A stretch of DNA of 64,000 nucleotides from contig JACJYE010000002.1 in NCBI GenBank assembly GCA_020636255.1, forward strand, positions 248,001 to 312,000, in the 5' to 3' direction. The position numbers and the translations under genes were made by a program. This document shows positions 16,875-26,659 of the stretch, in pieces; within the stretch, counting starts at the first letter, position 1, and each line of letters opens with the position of its first letter. The notes under the pieces were generated by a model. The model did not search any database and was not told the DNA's origin. It was given only the letters and a program-made list of their open reading frames with translations. Source of the DNA: Lewinellaceae bacterium. GTDB taxonomy: Bacteria > Bacteroidota > Bacteroidia > Chitinophagales > Saprospiraceae.

Positions 16875-17642
16875 ATGAAGACCCTATTTGTGCATTTCTC
16901 TCTGCGTTCTCCCTACACTTTCGCTATCGCGCTGCTCTTTGCAGCAGGCGCGCTGCTCACTTCCTGCAACAAAAACGATGACGAGCCCGGGCAGGAAAAC
17001 CTGATCACCGAAGACGATGCCCTCGACGTAATAGAAGGCGCGATGATCGTTCCTTCGGAAGGGCTCGGTGCGGAGGTGGAAAGCGCCATCTATCTGGCCG
17101 ATGAGTATGCCGAGAAAACAATTACCGGCAACCCGTGTGGTGAAACGTTCGACTCCACTACGATGCGCAGCGTCAACTACCCCAACCTAACGGCCAGCTA
17201 CACCAGCACCTGGGAATGGACTGTGATCTGCAACAACGCCAACATCCCCTCCGCGCTGGATCTCAGCCGTACCGCCGCCGGCACGTATGAGACAGCACGT
17301 TTGCTGTCGGACGACAGCGCCGGTAGCACGCTGAACGTGAGCAACCTCATCCTGGGCGACAATTACGTGATCAATGGAGGGTACGGCCGCCAGGGCAGCC
17401 AGGAGTCGAAAGTACGCAACCACAGCGCCTTTTCCTCCCTGCTCACCGTTGATGTGACAGATCTGAACGTCGACAAAGGAACGCACAGCATACAAAGCGG
17501 TGCGGCCACCTTCACCCTCACGCTCACCCTGAGCGGCCCGCAAAGCGGTAGCCAAACCTTCGAAGGCAGCATCGTCTTCAACGGCGGCGGCAGCGCGACG
17601 ATCACCATCAACGGCAACAGCTATACCGTCGACTGGTTCTAA
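16875..17642 (+). CDS. Lipoprotein of unknown function
   Basis: A 255-residue protein with a long signal segment ending in the lipobox LLTSC (Cys31), followed by an acidic linker (NKNDDEPGQE) typical of surface lipoproteins. The mature part is beta-rich with Ser/Thr-Gly patterns (FTLTLTLSGPQSGSQTFEGS ... GGGSATITINGNSYTV). No family is recognised. It is flanked by tandem repeats on both sides and has no obvious operon partner. Confidence 0.78.
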   Translation: MKTLFVHFSLRSPYTFAIALLFAAGALLTSCNKNDDEPGQENLITEDDALDVIEGAMIVPSEGLGAEVESAIYLADEYAEKTITGNPCGETFDSTTMRSVNYPNLTASYTSTWEWTVICNNANIPSALDLSRTAAGTYETARLLSDDSAGSTLNVSNLILGDNYVINGGYGRQGSQESKVRNHSAFSSLLTVDVTDLNVDKGTHSIQSGAATFTLTLTLSGPQSGSQTFEGSIVFNGGGSATITINGNSYTVDWF

Positions 17643-17660
17643 GCCGGGCCTGGCTACGAT

Positions 17661-17695
17661 GTTACAGGTTGCAGGTTACAGGTTGCAGGTTACAG
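17661..17695. repeat. 7-bp tandem repeat, five units
   Basis: Alternating GTTACAG and GTTGCAG units, five in a row. The surrounding 17643-17818 spacer is non-coding and continues with CCTGTACCCTGTACC-type repetition. Confidence 0.85.
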
Positions 17696-17818
17696 TGGCC
17701 GATCGGGGTTCACCCCCTCGCCTCGTCTCCCAATCACCCAGTCTCCCTGGCAGGTTGTACCCTGTACCCTGTACCTCATACCCCTTACATCATACCATTT
17801 CACCCAATCCCAATTCCC

Positions 17819-18967
17819 ATGTATATCCTCATTGAAAAATTCGGTTTGATACCTGGTTGGTTGCTGGGAGCCCTGATCGTTTTTCTACGGTATTCCATGT
17901 TCGCCGGTATAACCTTCAGCATTTTTTACGTCCTGAAAAGGCAGGCTTTCCAGGGGCTCAAGATCCAGGAAAAGTTCCCCAGGGCCAGCCACATGCTTTC
18001 AGAGGCCAGGCATTCAGCAGTTACTGCTTTTGTGTTCGCGCTGATGGGCGTGGGCATTTATTTGCTGCGCAGAGCGGGTTATACGCACCTGTATTCAGAC
18101 ATCAGTGCTTACGGCTGGGGCTATCTGCTGTTCTCTTTCGTCTTCCTGGTGCTCCTGCACGACACTTATTTCTACTGGGTGCACCGATTGATGCACCACC
18201 GCAAGCTGTTCCGCCTGCTGCACCGGGTGCACCACCTTTCCCACAACCCGACGCCCTGGGCCTCTTTGTCTTTCCATCCGCTGGAAGCTTTTCTCGAGAT
18301 CGCCATCGTGCCCGTCGCCGTGTTGCTTATGCCCTTTCATCCACTGGTGCTGTTTGCCTTTGCCACCTGGGCCCTGTTCTGGAATATCATAGGGCATCTG
18401 GGGTACGAGCTGTTCCCAAAGGGTTTTGTGCACCATCCGGTTTGGCGGTGGCTCAACACTTCCACTCACCACAATATGCACCACTCCCGATCCCATTGCA
18501 ATTACGGCCTGTATTTCAACTTCTGGGACACCCTGATGGGTACCAACCACCGGGCCTATCGCGCCACCTTCGACCATATCAAGGAACGCCGGAACCTTAA
18601 CATGAAAATGATGCTCTCTTTACTGCTTCTTTTGTCACTGCCTTTGTGGGCTACCGCCCAACAGAACAAGGACTATGGCACACCCGAAGAACGGGCAACC
18701 CGTATGACGGAAAGGATGGAGCAGGCCTTACCGCTGAACCCCGGCCAGGTAACCAAAGTGCACGCTATCAACCTGAAATACGCCCGCCGCATCCAGGAGG
18801 AGGCCATCGACACCGAGATGAACAAACTGTCCGCTTACTTCCGTATACAGAAGATCAACCAGATCAAGGAAAAGGAACTCCTGCCCCTGTTCGACGAGAA
18901 GCAGAAGCGGAATTACGAATCTCTCAAATCGGAGGCCAAGCGGCAGGCCATGGCCCGTTTTTTTTAA
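17819..18967 (+). CDS. Fatty acid hydroxylase/sterol desaturase family protein fused to a signal-peptide-bearing C-terminal protein
   Basis: A 382-residue open frame. Residues 1-261 are a membrane di-iron hydroxylase of the sterol desaturase superfamily, with the three His boxes HDTYFYWVHRLMHH, HRVHHLSH and HHNMHHSRSH. Such enzymes act on lipids or isoprenoids in the inner membrane. Immediately after HIKERRNLN the frame continues through an ATG at 18602 into MKMMLSLLLLLSLPLWATAQ, a textbook signal peptide. It is followed by about 100 residues of helical, charged sequence (GTPEERATRMTERMEQALPL) resembling small secreted Bacteroidota helical proteins. No stop codon separates the parts. They may be one fused protein, or the second may be translated separately from 18602. 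An upstream ATG at 17669 would only add repeat-derived residues. Confidence 0.82.
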   Translation: MYILIEKFGLIPGWLLGALIVFLRYSMFAGITFSIFYVLKRQAFQGLKIQEKFPRASHMLSEARHSAVTAFVFALMGVGIYLLRRAGYTHLYSDISAYGWGYLLFSFVFLVLLHDTYFYWVHRLMHHRKLFRLLHRVHHLSHNPTPWASLSFHPLEAFLEIAIVPVAVLLMPFHPLVLFAFATWALFWNIIGHLGYELFPKGFVHHPVWRWLNTSTHHNMHHSRSHCNYGLYFNFWDTLMGTNHRAYRATFDHIKERRNLNMKMMLSLLLLLSLPLWATAQQNKDYGTPEERATRMTERMEQALPLNPGQVTKVHAINLKYARRIQEEAIDTEMNKLSAYFRIQKINQIKEKELLPLFDEKQKRNYESLKSEAKRQAMARFF

Positions 18968-19179
18968 TACAAAAACTAAAACGCCTGAGCACCCCTACCC
19001 CTTCATCCCGGCCCTGGGGCCTGCCTACTCTCATCCGGGCTTTAAAGCTTGTTAAAGATCTGTAAAAGAAAAGCCTGCATGATTTTTTTCATTGCCCCGG
19101 GAGGCTAGAGGCCTTATCTTATTGAGCCATTAAAAGAGGAATTGAATTTTCCAACGAGGAGGTTATAACTACATCCACT

Positions 19180-19620
19180 ATGAAAAAGTATATCTTTTTA
19201 GCTCTTCTATTTTTCATGCCCATATTCCTCAACTCCGTAAACGCACAGGTGGAAACGGAAAAAGCGAAGATGGAGCAAATGGAAAAAGAACAAAAGAAAG
19301 CACAGAAGGAGGCTCAAAAGGCAGAGAAACAATTGAAACAGGCGCGCAAACAAAAGGAGAAGAAAGAGAAGCAGTTGAAGAAAGCCGAAAAGGAACAGCA
19401 AAAGGCAGAGAAACAGGCTAAAAAAGCAAAAAAACAGGCTAAAAAAGCCCAGAAGGCCAGCAAAAAAGCCCAAGGTTCACTCCTTCCTTCCAAGCTTTCT
19501 ATACCCCTTCCAGATAATGTCGAGGTCGCGGCTCAGGTGGTAGTCTTTAGCGTAGAAGAAATTCAGCCGCTGGACGGTGGGGGGGTCGAGCTTTTGGATG
19601 CTCAGAGCATCCAAAGGTGA
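19180..19620 (+). CDS. Secreted Lys/Gln/Glu-rich coiled-coil protein, probably 3'-truncated
   Basis: A signal peptide (about 1-23, ending VNAQ) is followed by about 75 residues made almost only of K, Q, E and A in heptad-like repeats (KEQKKAQKEAQKAEKQLKQA), predicted as a long coiled coil. After KKAQG the composition changes abruptly, and the last 47 residues are read through the complement of the 3' end of the convergent glycosyltransferase gene (144-bp overlap). That tail is therefore probably not ancestral. The original C-terminus may have been lost by a deletion that joined the two genes. Function is unknown. Confidence 0.65.
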   Translation: MKKYIFLALLFFMPIFLNSVNAQVETEKAKMEQMEKEQKKAQKEAQKAEKQLKQARKQKEKKEKQLKKAEKEQQKAEKQAKKAKKQAKKAQKASKKAQGSLLPSKLSIPLPDNVEVAAQVVVFSVEEIQPLDGGGVELLDAQSIQR

Positions 19621-21438
19621 AAGAATGCCGGGCCGAATGGGAGGTAGATTGCCGGTGTCCTGCCCGGGAGTAGCGTAACCTACCCAGCTGTATTTTCCAA
19701 CAAGGACGTAAAAAATGTTGCGCAACAACCCTCCGGCGGCGGGAACGGCCAGGGCCTGCAGGGGGAAAGTAAACAACAGCCCCAGCGCCAGCAGCAGGTC
19801 GGCCAGGCGCTTGTTGCGGCGGCTGTGGTGCTGTGCGATCCGATAGCGGATATCGATCGTATACAGTTCGCCCGTTTCGTTCTTTGAGCTACTGCCGATG
19901 ATACTCAGGCTTTCCTGGGGCACGATCTTGTATTCGATAGCAGGCCCCAGGCGCGCCATCCAGCTCATGATATCCTGCGCGCTTACATCCTGCGAACAGA
20001 AAATGATCTCTTCGGCCCGGTAGATGTGCACCACTTCATCGAGTTGGGACAAGCGGCTCAGATAGACCTGGGTGTCGGCCTCCTGCCATGGCGCCACTGT
20101 GCCAATGATGTTTTTCTGTATCTGCGCCAGTTGCAGAAGCCGCTGCACCCGTTCGCTCTCTTCCTGCGAGCCCACAATGACGAGCTTCCGCACCCTGTTC
20201 CGATCCAGGTTGAAGTTGCCGAAGCGCAGGAAATGCAGCAGGAAGCGCAATGCGGTAGTAGACAGGATCGCCCAGATGGCGCCCAGGATGACCAGGGCGC
20301 GGGAAGGGCGGTATTCGAGGTCAAGAAAACCATAAACGGCAGCCAGCAGCACGGTGCCCACCACCAGCCCGCGCACCAGCCGCCGAATGCTGTACTGCCG
20401 GTCATAACCGCCGCTGAAATACACGGTGAACAGCCAGATCAGGATATAAAGCGGCGCGTTGAAATACAAAAAGGAGTCGTCATAATAGTCGGGGTCGTGG
20501 AAGTAGTATACCGCCCAGAAGTTCTTCAGGAACAGCAGCCCGCAGAAGATAACGGCAGCGTCCAGCAGCGGCAGATATGCTTTTTTGGAAACATTGCTCA
20601 CCAGCGTCAGGAAAGCCCGGAAGTAGATGGCCAGCTGCAGCATAAAGACGAACAGCCGGGCCTGTTCACCCTGGAAGTGTTTGCGTGCGAAGATGATCAT
20701 GGCCGTATAAAAGGCCCTGACGTAGTTGAGGCTGCCTTTTTTGGTGCTCTCCCCCTTGTAGTGGATGATCGTCGTTCCGGGAAAATAGTAGTTCCGGTAT
20801 CCGGCCTTTATGATCCGGTACGACAGGTCGATATCCTCTCCGTACATAAAAAAGGCTTCGTCCAGCAACCCAACTTCTTCGAGCACGGATCGGCGCAGCA
20901 GCATAAAGGCCCCGGCCAGCACTTCCACTTCATGGGTTTCATGCTCATCCAGATACCCCAGATGGTAGTGGTTGAACAGCTTCGACCTGGGAAAAAGCCG
21001 CGACAGGCCCACGGTCTTACAAAAGGCCACCCAGGGTGAGGGGAAGCCGCGCTTCGACTCCGGCAGGAATTTGCCCGAGCCGTCGATCATGCGAACACCG
21101 AGCCCACCGGCCTGCGGATGAGCGTCCATAAAACCGATGCAATCCCGAAAGGTATTTTCTTCGACCACCGTATCGGGGTTGAGCAGCAGCACGTACTCGC
21201 CCCCAGACTGGCGGATCGCCTGGTTGTTGGCGATGGAAAAGCCGGGGTTGCCTTTATTGGCGATGAGATGCACCTCCGGAAATTTCTCCCGCACCATCAA
21301 TACCGAATCGTCGACCGAGTTGTTGTCTACCACCCATACCTCTATGGCCAGGCCTTGCGATGCTTTGCGCACCGACAGCAGCGCCTGCTCCAGGAAGTGT
21401 TTTACGTTATAGTTGACGATGATGACGGAAAGCTTCAC
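19477..21438 (-). CDS. Glycosyltransferase family 2 fused to a polyprenyl glycosylphosphotransferase-like N-terminal region
   Basis: A 653-residue protein. Residues 1-260 form a WbbL-like rhamnosyltransferase-type GT2 domain (LSVIIVNYNVKHFLEQAL, VVDNNSVDDS, YVLLLNPDTVV, MYGEDIDLSYRIIKAGYR). Then come several membrane helices (about 285-405) and a Rossmann-like nucleotide-binding segment (KLVIVGSQEESERVQRLL). This is the usual N-terminal part of initiating sugar-phosphate transferases, but without their catalytic C-terminal domain. A short WVGY...LPPIRPG-containing tail ends in NFFYAKDYHLSRDLDIIWKG. It is probably a membrane-attached sugar transferase for exopolysaccharide or O-antigen-like glycan. 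It converges on the coiled-coil gene, with overlap. Confidence 0.85.
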   Translation of the reverse strand: MKLSVIIVNYNVKHFLEQALLSVRKASQGLAIEVWVVDNNSVDDSVLMVREKFPEVHLIANKGNPGFSIANNQAIRQSGGEYVLLLNPDTVVEENTFRDCIGFMDAHPQAGGLGVRMIDGSGKFLPESKRGFPSPWVAFCKTVGLSRLFPRSKLFNHYHLGYLDEHETHEVEVLAGAFMLLRRSVLEEVGLLDEAFFMYGEDIDLSYRIIKAGYRNYYFPGTTIIHYKGESTKKGSLNYVRAFYTAMIIFARKHFQGEQARLFVFMLQLAIYFRAFLTLVSNVSKKAYLPLLDAAVIFCGLLFLKNFWAVYYFHDPDYYDDSFLYFNAPLYILIWLFTVYFSGGYDRQYSIRRLVRGLVVGTVLLAAVYGFLDLEYRPSRALVILGAIWAILSTTALRFLLHFLRFGNFNLDRNRVRKLVIVGSQEESERVQRLLQLAQIQKNIIGTVAPWQEADTQVYLSRLSQLDEVVHIYRAEEIIFCSQDVSAQDIMSWMARLGPAIEYKIVPQESLSIIGSSSKNETGELYTIDIRYRIAQHHSRRNKRLADLLLALGLLFTFPLQALAVPAAGGLLRNIFYVLVGKYSWVGYATPGQDTGNLPPIRPGILSPLDALSIQKLDPPTVQRLNFFYAKDYHLSRDLDIIWKGYRKLGRKE

Positions 21439-21512
21439 TGTTTCATGGCTTCATGGCTATAACGTTTCATGGCTTCGGGCTTGAGCTTTCACACCATAAA
21501 ACGATGCCCGTT

Positions 21513-22130
21513 CTACTGCCCTCCTCCTCTATCATACGGCACCCTGGCCACGATCGACCGGCCCAGGGTCAGTTCATCCGCGTATTCCAGTTCTCCACCA
21601 AAAGAGATACCGCGGGCGATGGTGGAGATCTTAACGCCCATCCCGCCCAGTTTCTTGGAGATATAGAAAATGGTGGTGTCTCCTTCAATGGTAGGGCTGA
21701 TGGCCATGATCACTTCCTTCACCTCGCCACCCTGTAAACGCTGGGCCAGCGAATCGATGTTCAGCTCGGCAGGGCCGACGCCCTCGATGGGCGAGATCAC
21801 ACCGCCCAATATGTGGTAAAGGCCGCGATACTGCCCCGTGTCTTCAATGGCCATCACATCGCGTATGCCTTCCACGACGCATATCAGCGACTGGTCGCGG
21901 CGGGTGTCTGAGCAAATGGTGCAAAGCGTACTGTCGGAAATATTGTGGCAACGTTCGCATTCGCGAATATGGCGCCGCATACTGGCAATAGCTTCCGTGA
22001 ACTGCTCTACCACCTCCGGCTGCTGACGCGACAGGTGCAGCACCAGCCTCAGTGCCGTCTTCTTGCCTATGCCAGGCAACCCGGCAAATGCATTGACCGC
22101 TTCTTCGATTAGTCTGGATGAAAAATTCAT
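21513..22130 (-). CDS. recR: Recombination mediator protein RecR
   Basis: A 205-residue protein starting MNFSSRLIEEAVNAF. It has the helix-hairpin-helix (LPGIGKKTALRLVLHL), the four-Cys zinc finger (CERCHNISDSTLCTIC) and a Toprim domain (SLICVVEGIRDVMAIEDTG). RecR works with RecO and RecF to load RecA at gaps. The open frame extends 62 codons further upstream, but only through repeat-derived sequence. It stands alone, 75 bp after the glycosyltransferase start. Confidence 0.96.
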   Translation of the reverse strand: MNFSSRLIEEAVNAFAGLPGIGKKTALRLVLHLSRQQPEVVEQFTEAIASMRRHIRECERCHNISDSTLCTICSDTRRDQSLICVVEGIRDVMAIEDTGQYRGLYHILGGVISPIEGVGPAELNIDSLAQRLQGGEVKEVIMAISPTIEGDTTIFYISKKLGGMGVKISTIARGISFGGELEYADELTLGRSIVARVPYDRGGGQ

Positions 22131-22176
22131 GAGTGTAAAAATAAGAATATTGCGCCGGAATGGGAGGGAATAATTG

Positions 22177-22305
22177 AACGTCGCATGTCGGCACATTGAG
22201 CTCAGTGAAATCCCGGAGGCCGGGATCGTATGTCCTTTCCCCACCGCCCAGGATACAGGCCGTCCTGGGTTCACCCCGGCTCCCACTCTCCCACTCTCCC
22301 AGTCC
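22177..22305. repeat. Non-coding repeat region between recR and the E2 gene
   Basis: In the 318-bp gap, 22184-22222 is a 39-base second copy (about six mismatches) of the segment at 16541-16579. It is followed by a spacer with GGCCGTCCTGGGTTCACC and two CACTCTCC octamers. A TTTTCTTTGC stretch near 22391-22414 may serve as the promoter of the downstream gene. No gene is visible. Confidence 0.6.
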
Positions 22306-22448
22306 AGCATCAACATTTTACTCCCCGGACAGCACTTCAGCCAGTTTTCATGGCCAATTGAGCGCCTTATAGGTTGGGGAAACGGTAAAGATTATTTTTC
22401 TTTGCATGGTAGTTATAAACCTAAAGATCACTCAAAACCATAAATATT

Positions 22449-23735
22449 ATGGCAGAAGTCATACGAATGCCCCGAATGAGCGATACGATGGAAGAGGGCA
22501 ATATCGTCAACTGGCTCAAAAATGAAGGCGACGCTGTAGAGTCCGGTGAAACCCTGGCGGAGGTGGAAACCGATAAAGCCACCATGGAGCTGGACAGCTA
22601 CTTCGACGGCGTGCTGTTACACATTGCCGTCAAGGAAGGCCCCGTGCCCATCGACGGCATTATAGCTGTGATCGGGGAAGCAGGAGAAGACTGGAAAAAG
22701 GCGATAGCTGAAGCTGAAGGCAATGGCAATGGCTCAGGTGAAACGGAAAAAGCGCCTAGCGAACCTACGGAAACCGTGAAAGAAGCAGCTCCCGCGCCTG
22801 CTTCCGCAACGCCTAGCCCGGCCGCCGGTGACGACAAACGCGTCAAAGCCTCACCGCTGGCGCGCAGTATGGCCAAAGAATCCGGCGTAGATATCGGCAG
22901 CGTCTCCGGCTCCGGCGACGGCGGCCGCATCGTCAAACGCGACGTGGAAGCCTATATCGAAGAGCAGAAATCGGCGCCGCAACCTGCCGCACAACCTGCT
23001 GCACCGGCTACGGAAGCCCCCGCTGTTACACCTTTCGTATTCTCTACCGGCGAGGCCAACTACGAAGAAAAGCCCATCAGCCAGATGCGCAAGACTATCG
23101 CGCGGCGGCTGGCGGAAAGCAAGTTCACCGCACCACATTTTTACCTGGCCCTCGAGATCGACATGGGCCGGGCTATCCAGGTGCGCCAGCGCCTCAATGA
23201 AGTGTCGCCGGTGAAAATATCCTTTAACGACCTGGTCGTGAAGGCAGTAGCCGCATCCCTGCGCCAGCACCCCGCCGTCAACTCCTCCTGGCTGGGCGAC
23301 AAGATCCGCTACAACAAGGACGTGCACATCGGCGTCGCCGTCGCTGTAGAGGACGGCCTGCTCGTACCCGTCATCCGCTATGCCGATATGAAAAGCCTGT
23401 CACAGATCAATACGGAAGTGAAAGGCCTGGCCGGCCTGGCCAAGGTGCGCAAGCTGCAGCCGGAACAGATGCAGGGCAACACCTTTACCATTTCCAACCT
23501 CGGCATGTTCGGCATCGAGGAATTCACAGCCATCATCAACCCGCCGGATTCCTGTATCCTGGCCGTGGGCGGCATCATCGAGAAGCCGGTCGTTAAAGAC
23601 GGCCAGATCGTCGTCGGCAATATGATGAAGGTAACCCTGTCGTGCGACCACCGCACCGTCGACGGCGCCACCGGCGCCCAGTTCCTGCAGACGCTGAGGG
23701 GCATACTGGAAGACCCGATACGGCTGCTGGTGTAA
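22449..23735 (+). CDS. Pyruvate dehydrogenase complex dihydrolipoamide acetyltransferase (E2)
   Basis: A 428-residue E2 subunit that passes acetyl groups from E1 to CoA. In order: one lipoyl domain (1-80) with lipoyl-Lys43 in EVETDKATMEL, an Ala/Pro/Glu-rich linker, a peripheral-subunit-binding domain (about 131-170, VKASPLARSMAKESGVDI), a second linker, and the catalytic domain (about 205-428) ending with the active-site motif SCDHRTVDGA (His401, Asp405). The E1 and E3 genes are not next to it, as is common in Bacteroidota. A clear terminator follows. Confidence 0.95.
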   Translation: MAEVIRMPRMSDTMEEGNIVNWLKNEGDAVESGETLAEVETDKATMELDSYFDGVLLHIAVKEGPVPIDGIIAVIGEAGEDWKKAIAEAEGNGNGSGETEKAPSEPTETVKEAAPAPASATPSPAAGDDKRVKASPLARSMAKESGVDIGSVSGSGDGGRIVKRDVEAYIEEQKSAPQPAAQPAAPATEAPAVTPFVFSTGEANYEEKPISQMRKTIARRLAESKFTAPHFYLALEIDMGRAIQVRQRLNEVSPVKISFNDLVVKAVAASLRQHPAVNSSWLGDKIRYNKDVHIGVAVAVEDGLLVPVIRYADMKSLSQINTEVKGLAGLAKVRKLQPEQMQGNTFTISNLGMFGIEEFTAIINPPDSCILAVGGIIEKPVVKDGQIVVGNMMKVTLSCDHRTVDGATGAQFLQTLRGILEDPIRLLV

Positions 23736-23760
23736 GTTGTAGCCTGCTACATGCCGGCAT

Positions 23761-23800
23761 AAGCGGAACGAGGCCATACCTTCGTTCCGCTTTTGTTTTT
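23761..23800 (+). terminator. Rho-independent terminator of the E2 gene
   Basis: An 11-bp perfect stem, AAGCGGAACGA / TCGTTCCGCTT, with a 10-base loop is followed by TTGTTTTTT. It lies 26 bases after the stop codon and also separates the convergent DUF1080 gene. Confidence 0.85.
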
Positions 23801-24498
23801 TACTCCGTCAACCCCCCGACAGGCGTCAGCAGCAACTTCCGGAACTCCACTTCCGACCCTTCGGCCTGCAGGGCTATCTGCCCCTTGTCGGCCGTGCAGT
23901 CGTAACCGTAGTTGACGAGATCGCCGTTAACCCATACTTTGATCGCATTGCCGAAGCACTCAATCGTCATCGCATTCCATTCACCTACGGGCTTCTCAGA
24001 CCCATCGGTGAGGTTGGCGATATGGCGGGCCTTGCCTTCGGCGCCGCCCCACTCCTCTTTCGGCCCGCGCCGCTGTTCCATATCGGGCACGGTGATGTCC
24101 TCGACGATACACCAGAAATCACCGGCGTTGCCGTGTTCCATCTGCACTTCCAGCGATTGGGGGAACATGCCGTAGAGCGCCCGCGGCTTGGAGGCGTGCA
24201 CCAGCACTCCGCAGTTGCCAGGCTCAGCGGCAAAACGGTATTCGACTTCCAGGCGATAGTTATGATACACCGAATCGGTGATCAGGTGCCCTCCAGGCCT
24301 GCCCAGGCTGACGAGCAGGCCGTTGCGCACTACGAAGGGGTTTTCGGGAATGGCGGCCGTGTCCATGTCCGGCACGTCTACATGCCAGCCTTGTAAATCT
24401 TTGCCATTAAAGAGCGATCTCGGCTCGGGCGGAGGCGTAGCGGAGGTACAAGCCCATAGGGCAAGGGAAAGGGAAAAAAGCGAAAGCAGGTTTTTCAT
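23800..24498 (-). CDS. DUF1080 (3-keto-disaccharide hydrolase-like) lipoprotein
   Basis: A 232-residue protein with the lipobox LALWAC (Cys17). The mature part is a concanavalin-like DUF1080 domain: SLFNGKDLQGWHVD, GGHLITDSVYHNYRLEVEYR, NCGVLVHASKP, LEVQMEHGNAGDFWCI and GEWNAMTIECFGNAIKVWVN. Members are envelope glycoside-binding or hydrolytic proteins, and some cleave 3-keto-glucosides. No sugar-catabolism partner genes are adjacent. The stop overlaps the terminator of the E2 gene. Confidence 0.9.
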   Translation of the reverse strand: MKNLLSLFSLSLALWACTSATPPPEPRSLFNGKDLQGWHVDVPDMDTAAIPENPFVVRNGLLVSLGRPGGHLITDSVYHNYRLEVEYRFAAEPGNCGVLVHASKPRALYGMFPQSLEVQMEHGNAGDFWCIVEDITVPDMEQRRGPKEEWGGAEGKARHIANLTDGSEKPVGEWNAMTIECFGNAIKVWVNGDLVNYGYDCTADKGQIALQAEGSEVEFRKLLLTPVGGLTE

Positions 24499-24575
24499 GG
24501 TTTTGATTTGTATGCAGCCGTTTGCAAAGCAACCGGTGCTTCTGATGATTGAGTTATACCTTCGAAAATAAGGAA

Positions 24576-24662
24576 TTAAAGCTGATTTGCCAGCTCCAGC
24601 AGCACATCAGCATGGCAATGTTCATCCGGCTTGCAGCCGCAGGCCAGGCCTTTGCCGCCCTC
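24576..24662 (-). pseudogene. C-terminal remnant of a DUF4326-like protein
   Basis: On the minus strand, 28 codons between two stops read GLACGCKPDEHCHADVLLEL, matching the conserved Cys-rich C-terminus of DUF4326 proteins (cWC.P..CHgDvLlelAN). No upstream part survives. The rest of the 330-bp gap 24499-24828 is non-coding, apart from a short repeat at 24781-24812. Confidence 0.4.
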
Positions 24663-24780
24663 TCACATTAAAATGGCAGAAGCTAAATCACCCCGAACCC
24701 TTTGTCCATCTCACCAAATTACAGATATTTGCTGCCTGAAAAACCAGGGGCCTGCCGGATGATCCGTATTAAAAATACCA

Positions 24781-24812
24781 TCCCGGTAACCTTTTAATCC
24801 AAAAAATCCCGG
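24781..24812. repeat. TAATCC-type dispersed repeat
   Basis: The segment TCCCGGTAAC-CTTTTAATCC-AAAAAATCCCGG is closely similar to 35676-35708. It lies just before the ettA start and has no coding role. Confidence 0.5.
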
Positions 24813-24828
24813 CCCAAAATCCAGGTAT

Positions 24829-26508
<1,680 letters not shown>

Positions 26509-26519
26509 GGGGGAACCCA

Positions 26520-26621
26520 GCTTCCCTCCGTAGCCTTGGCGAGGAGGGTGGGAAGCAGGGCGAAACACTTATCGGGATACATGGGAATTCCCTATTAGTA
26601 TCTTAGAGCTTGTTTGGAGGC
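26520..26621. repeat. Non-coding repeats after ettA, including an AGAGCTTGTTTGGAGGC copy
   Basis: At 26520-26560 an imperfect hairpin pairs GCTTCCCTCC with GGAGGGTGGGAAGC and has no T run. At 26604-26621 TAGAGCTTGTTTGGAGGC is an exact 17-base match to the repeat at the 3' end of the EAD11-like gene. Nothing coding is seen between the ettA stop and 26660. Confidence 0.55.
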
Positions 26622-26659
26622 ATTAGAGGAAATTCGGCAAGCTTATATTACCTGGAAGT

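Noticed and set aside
20026..21039. 337-codon open frame on the plus strand
   Set aside because: Antisense to the glycosyltransferase gene, whose motifs are clear.
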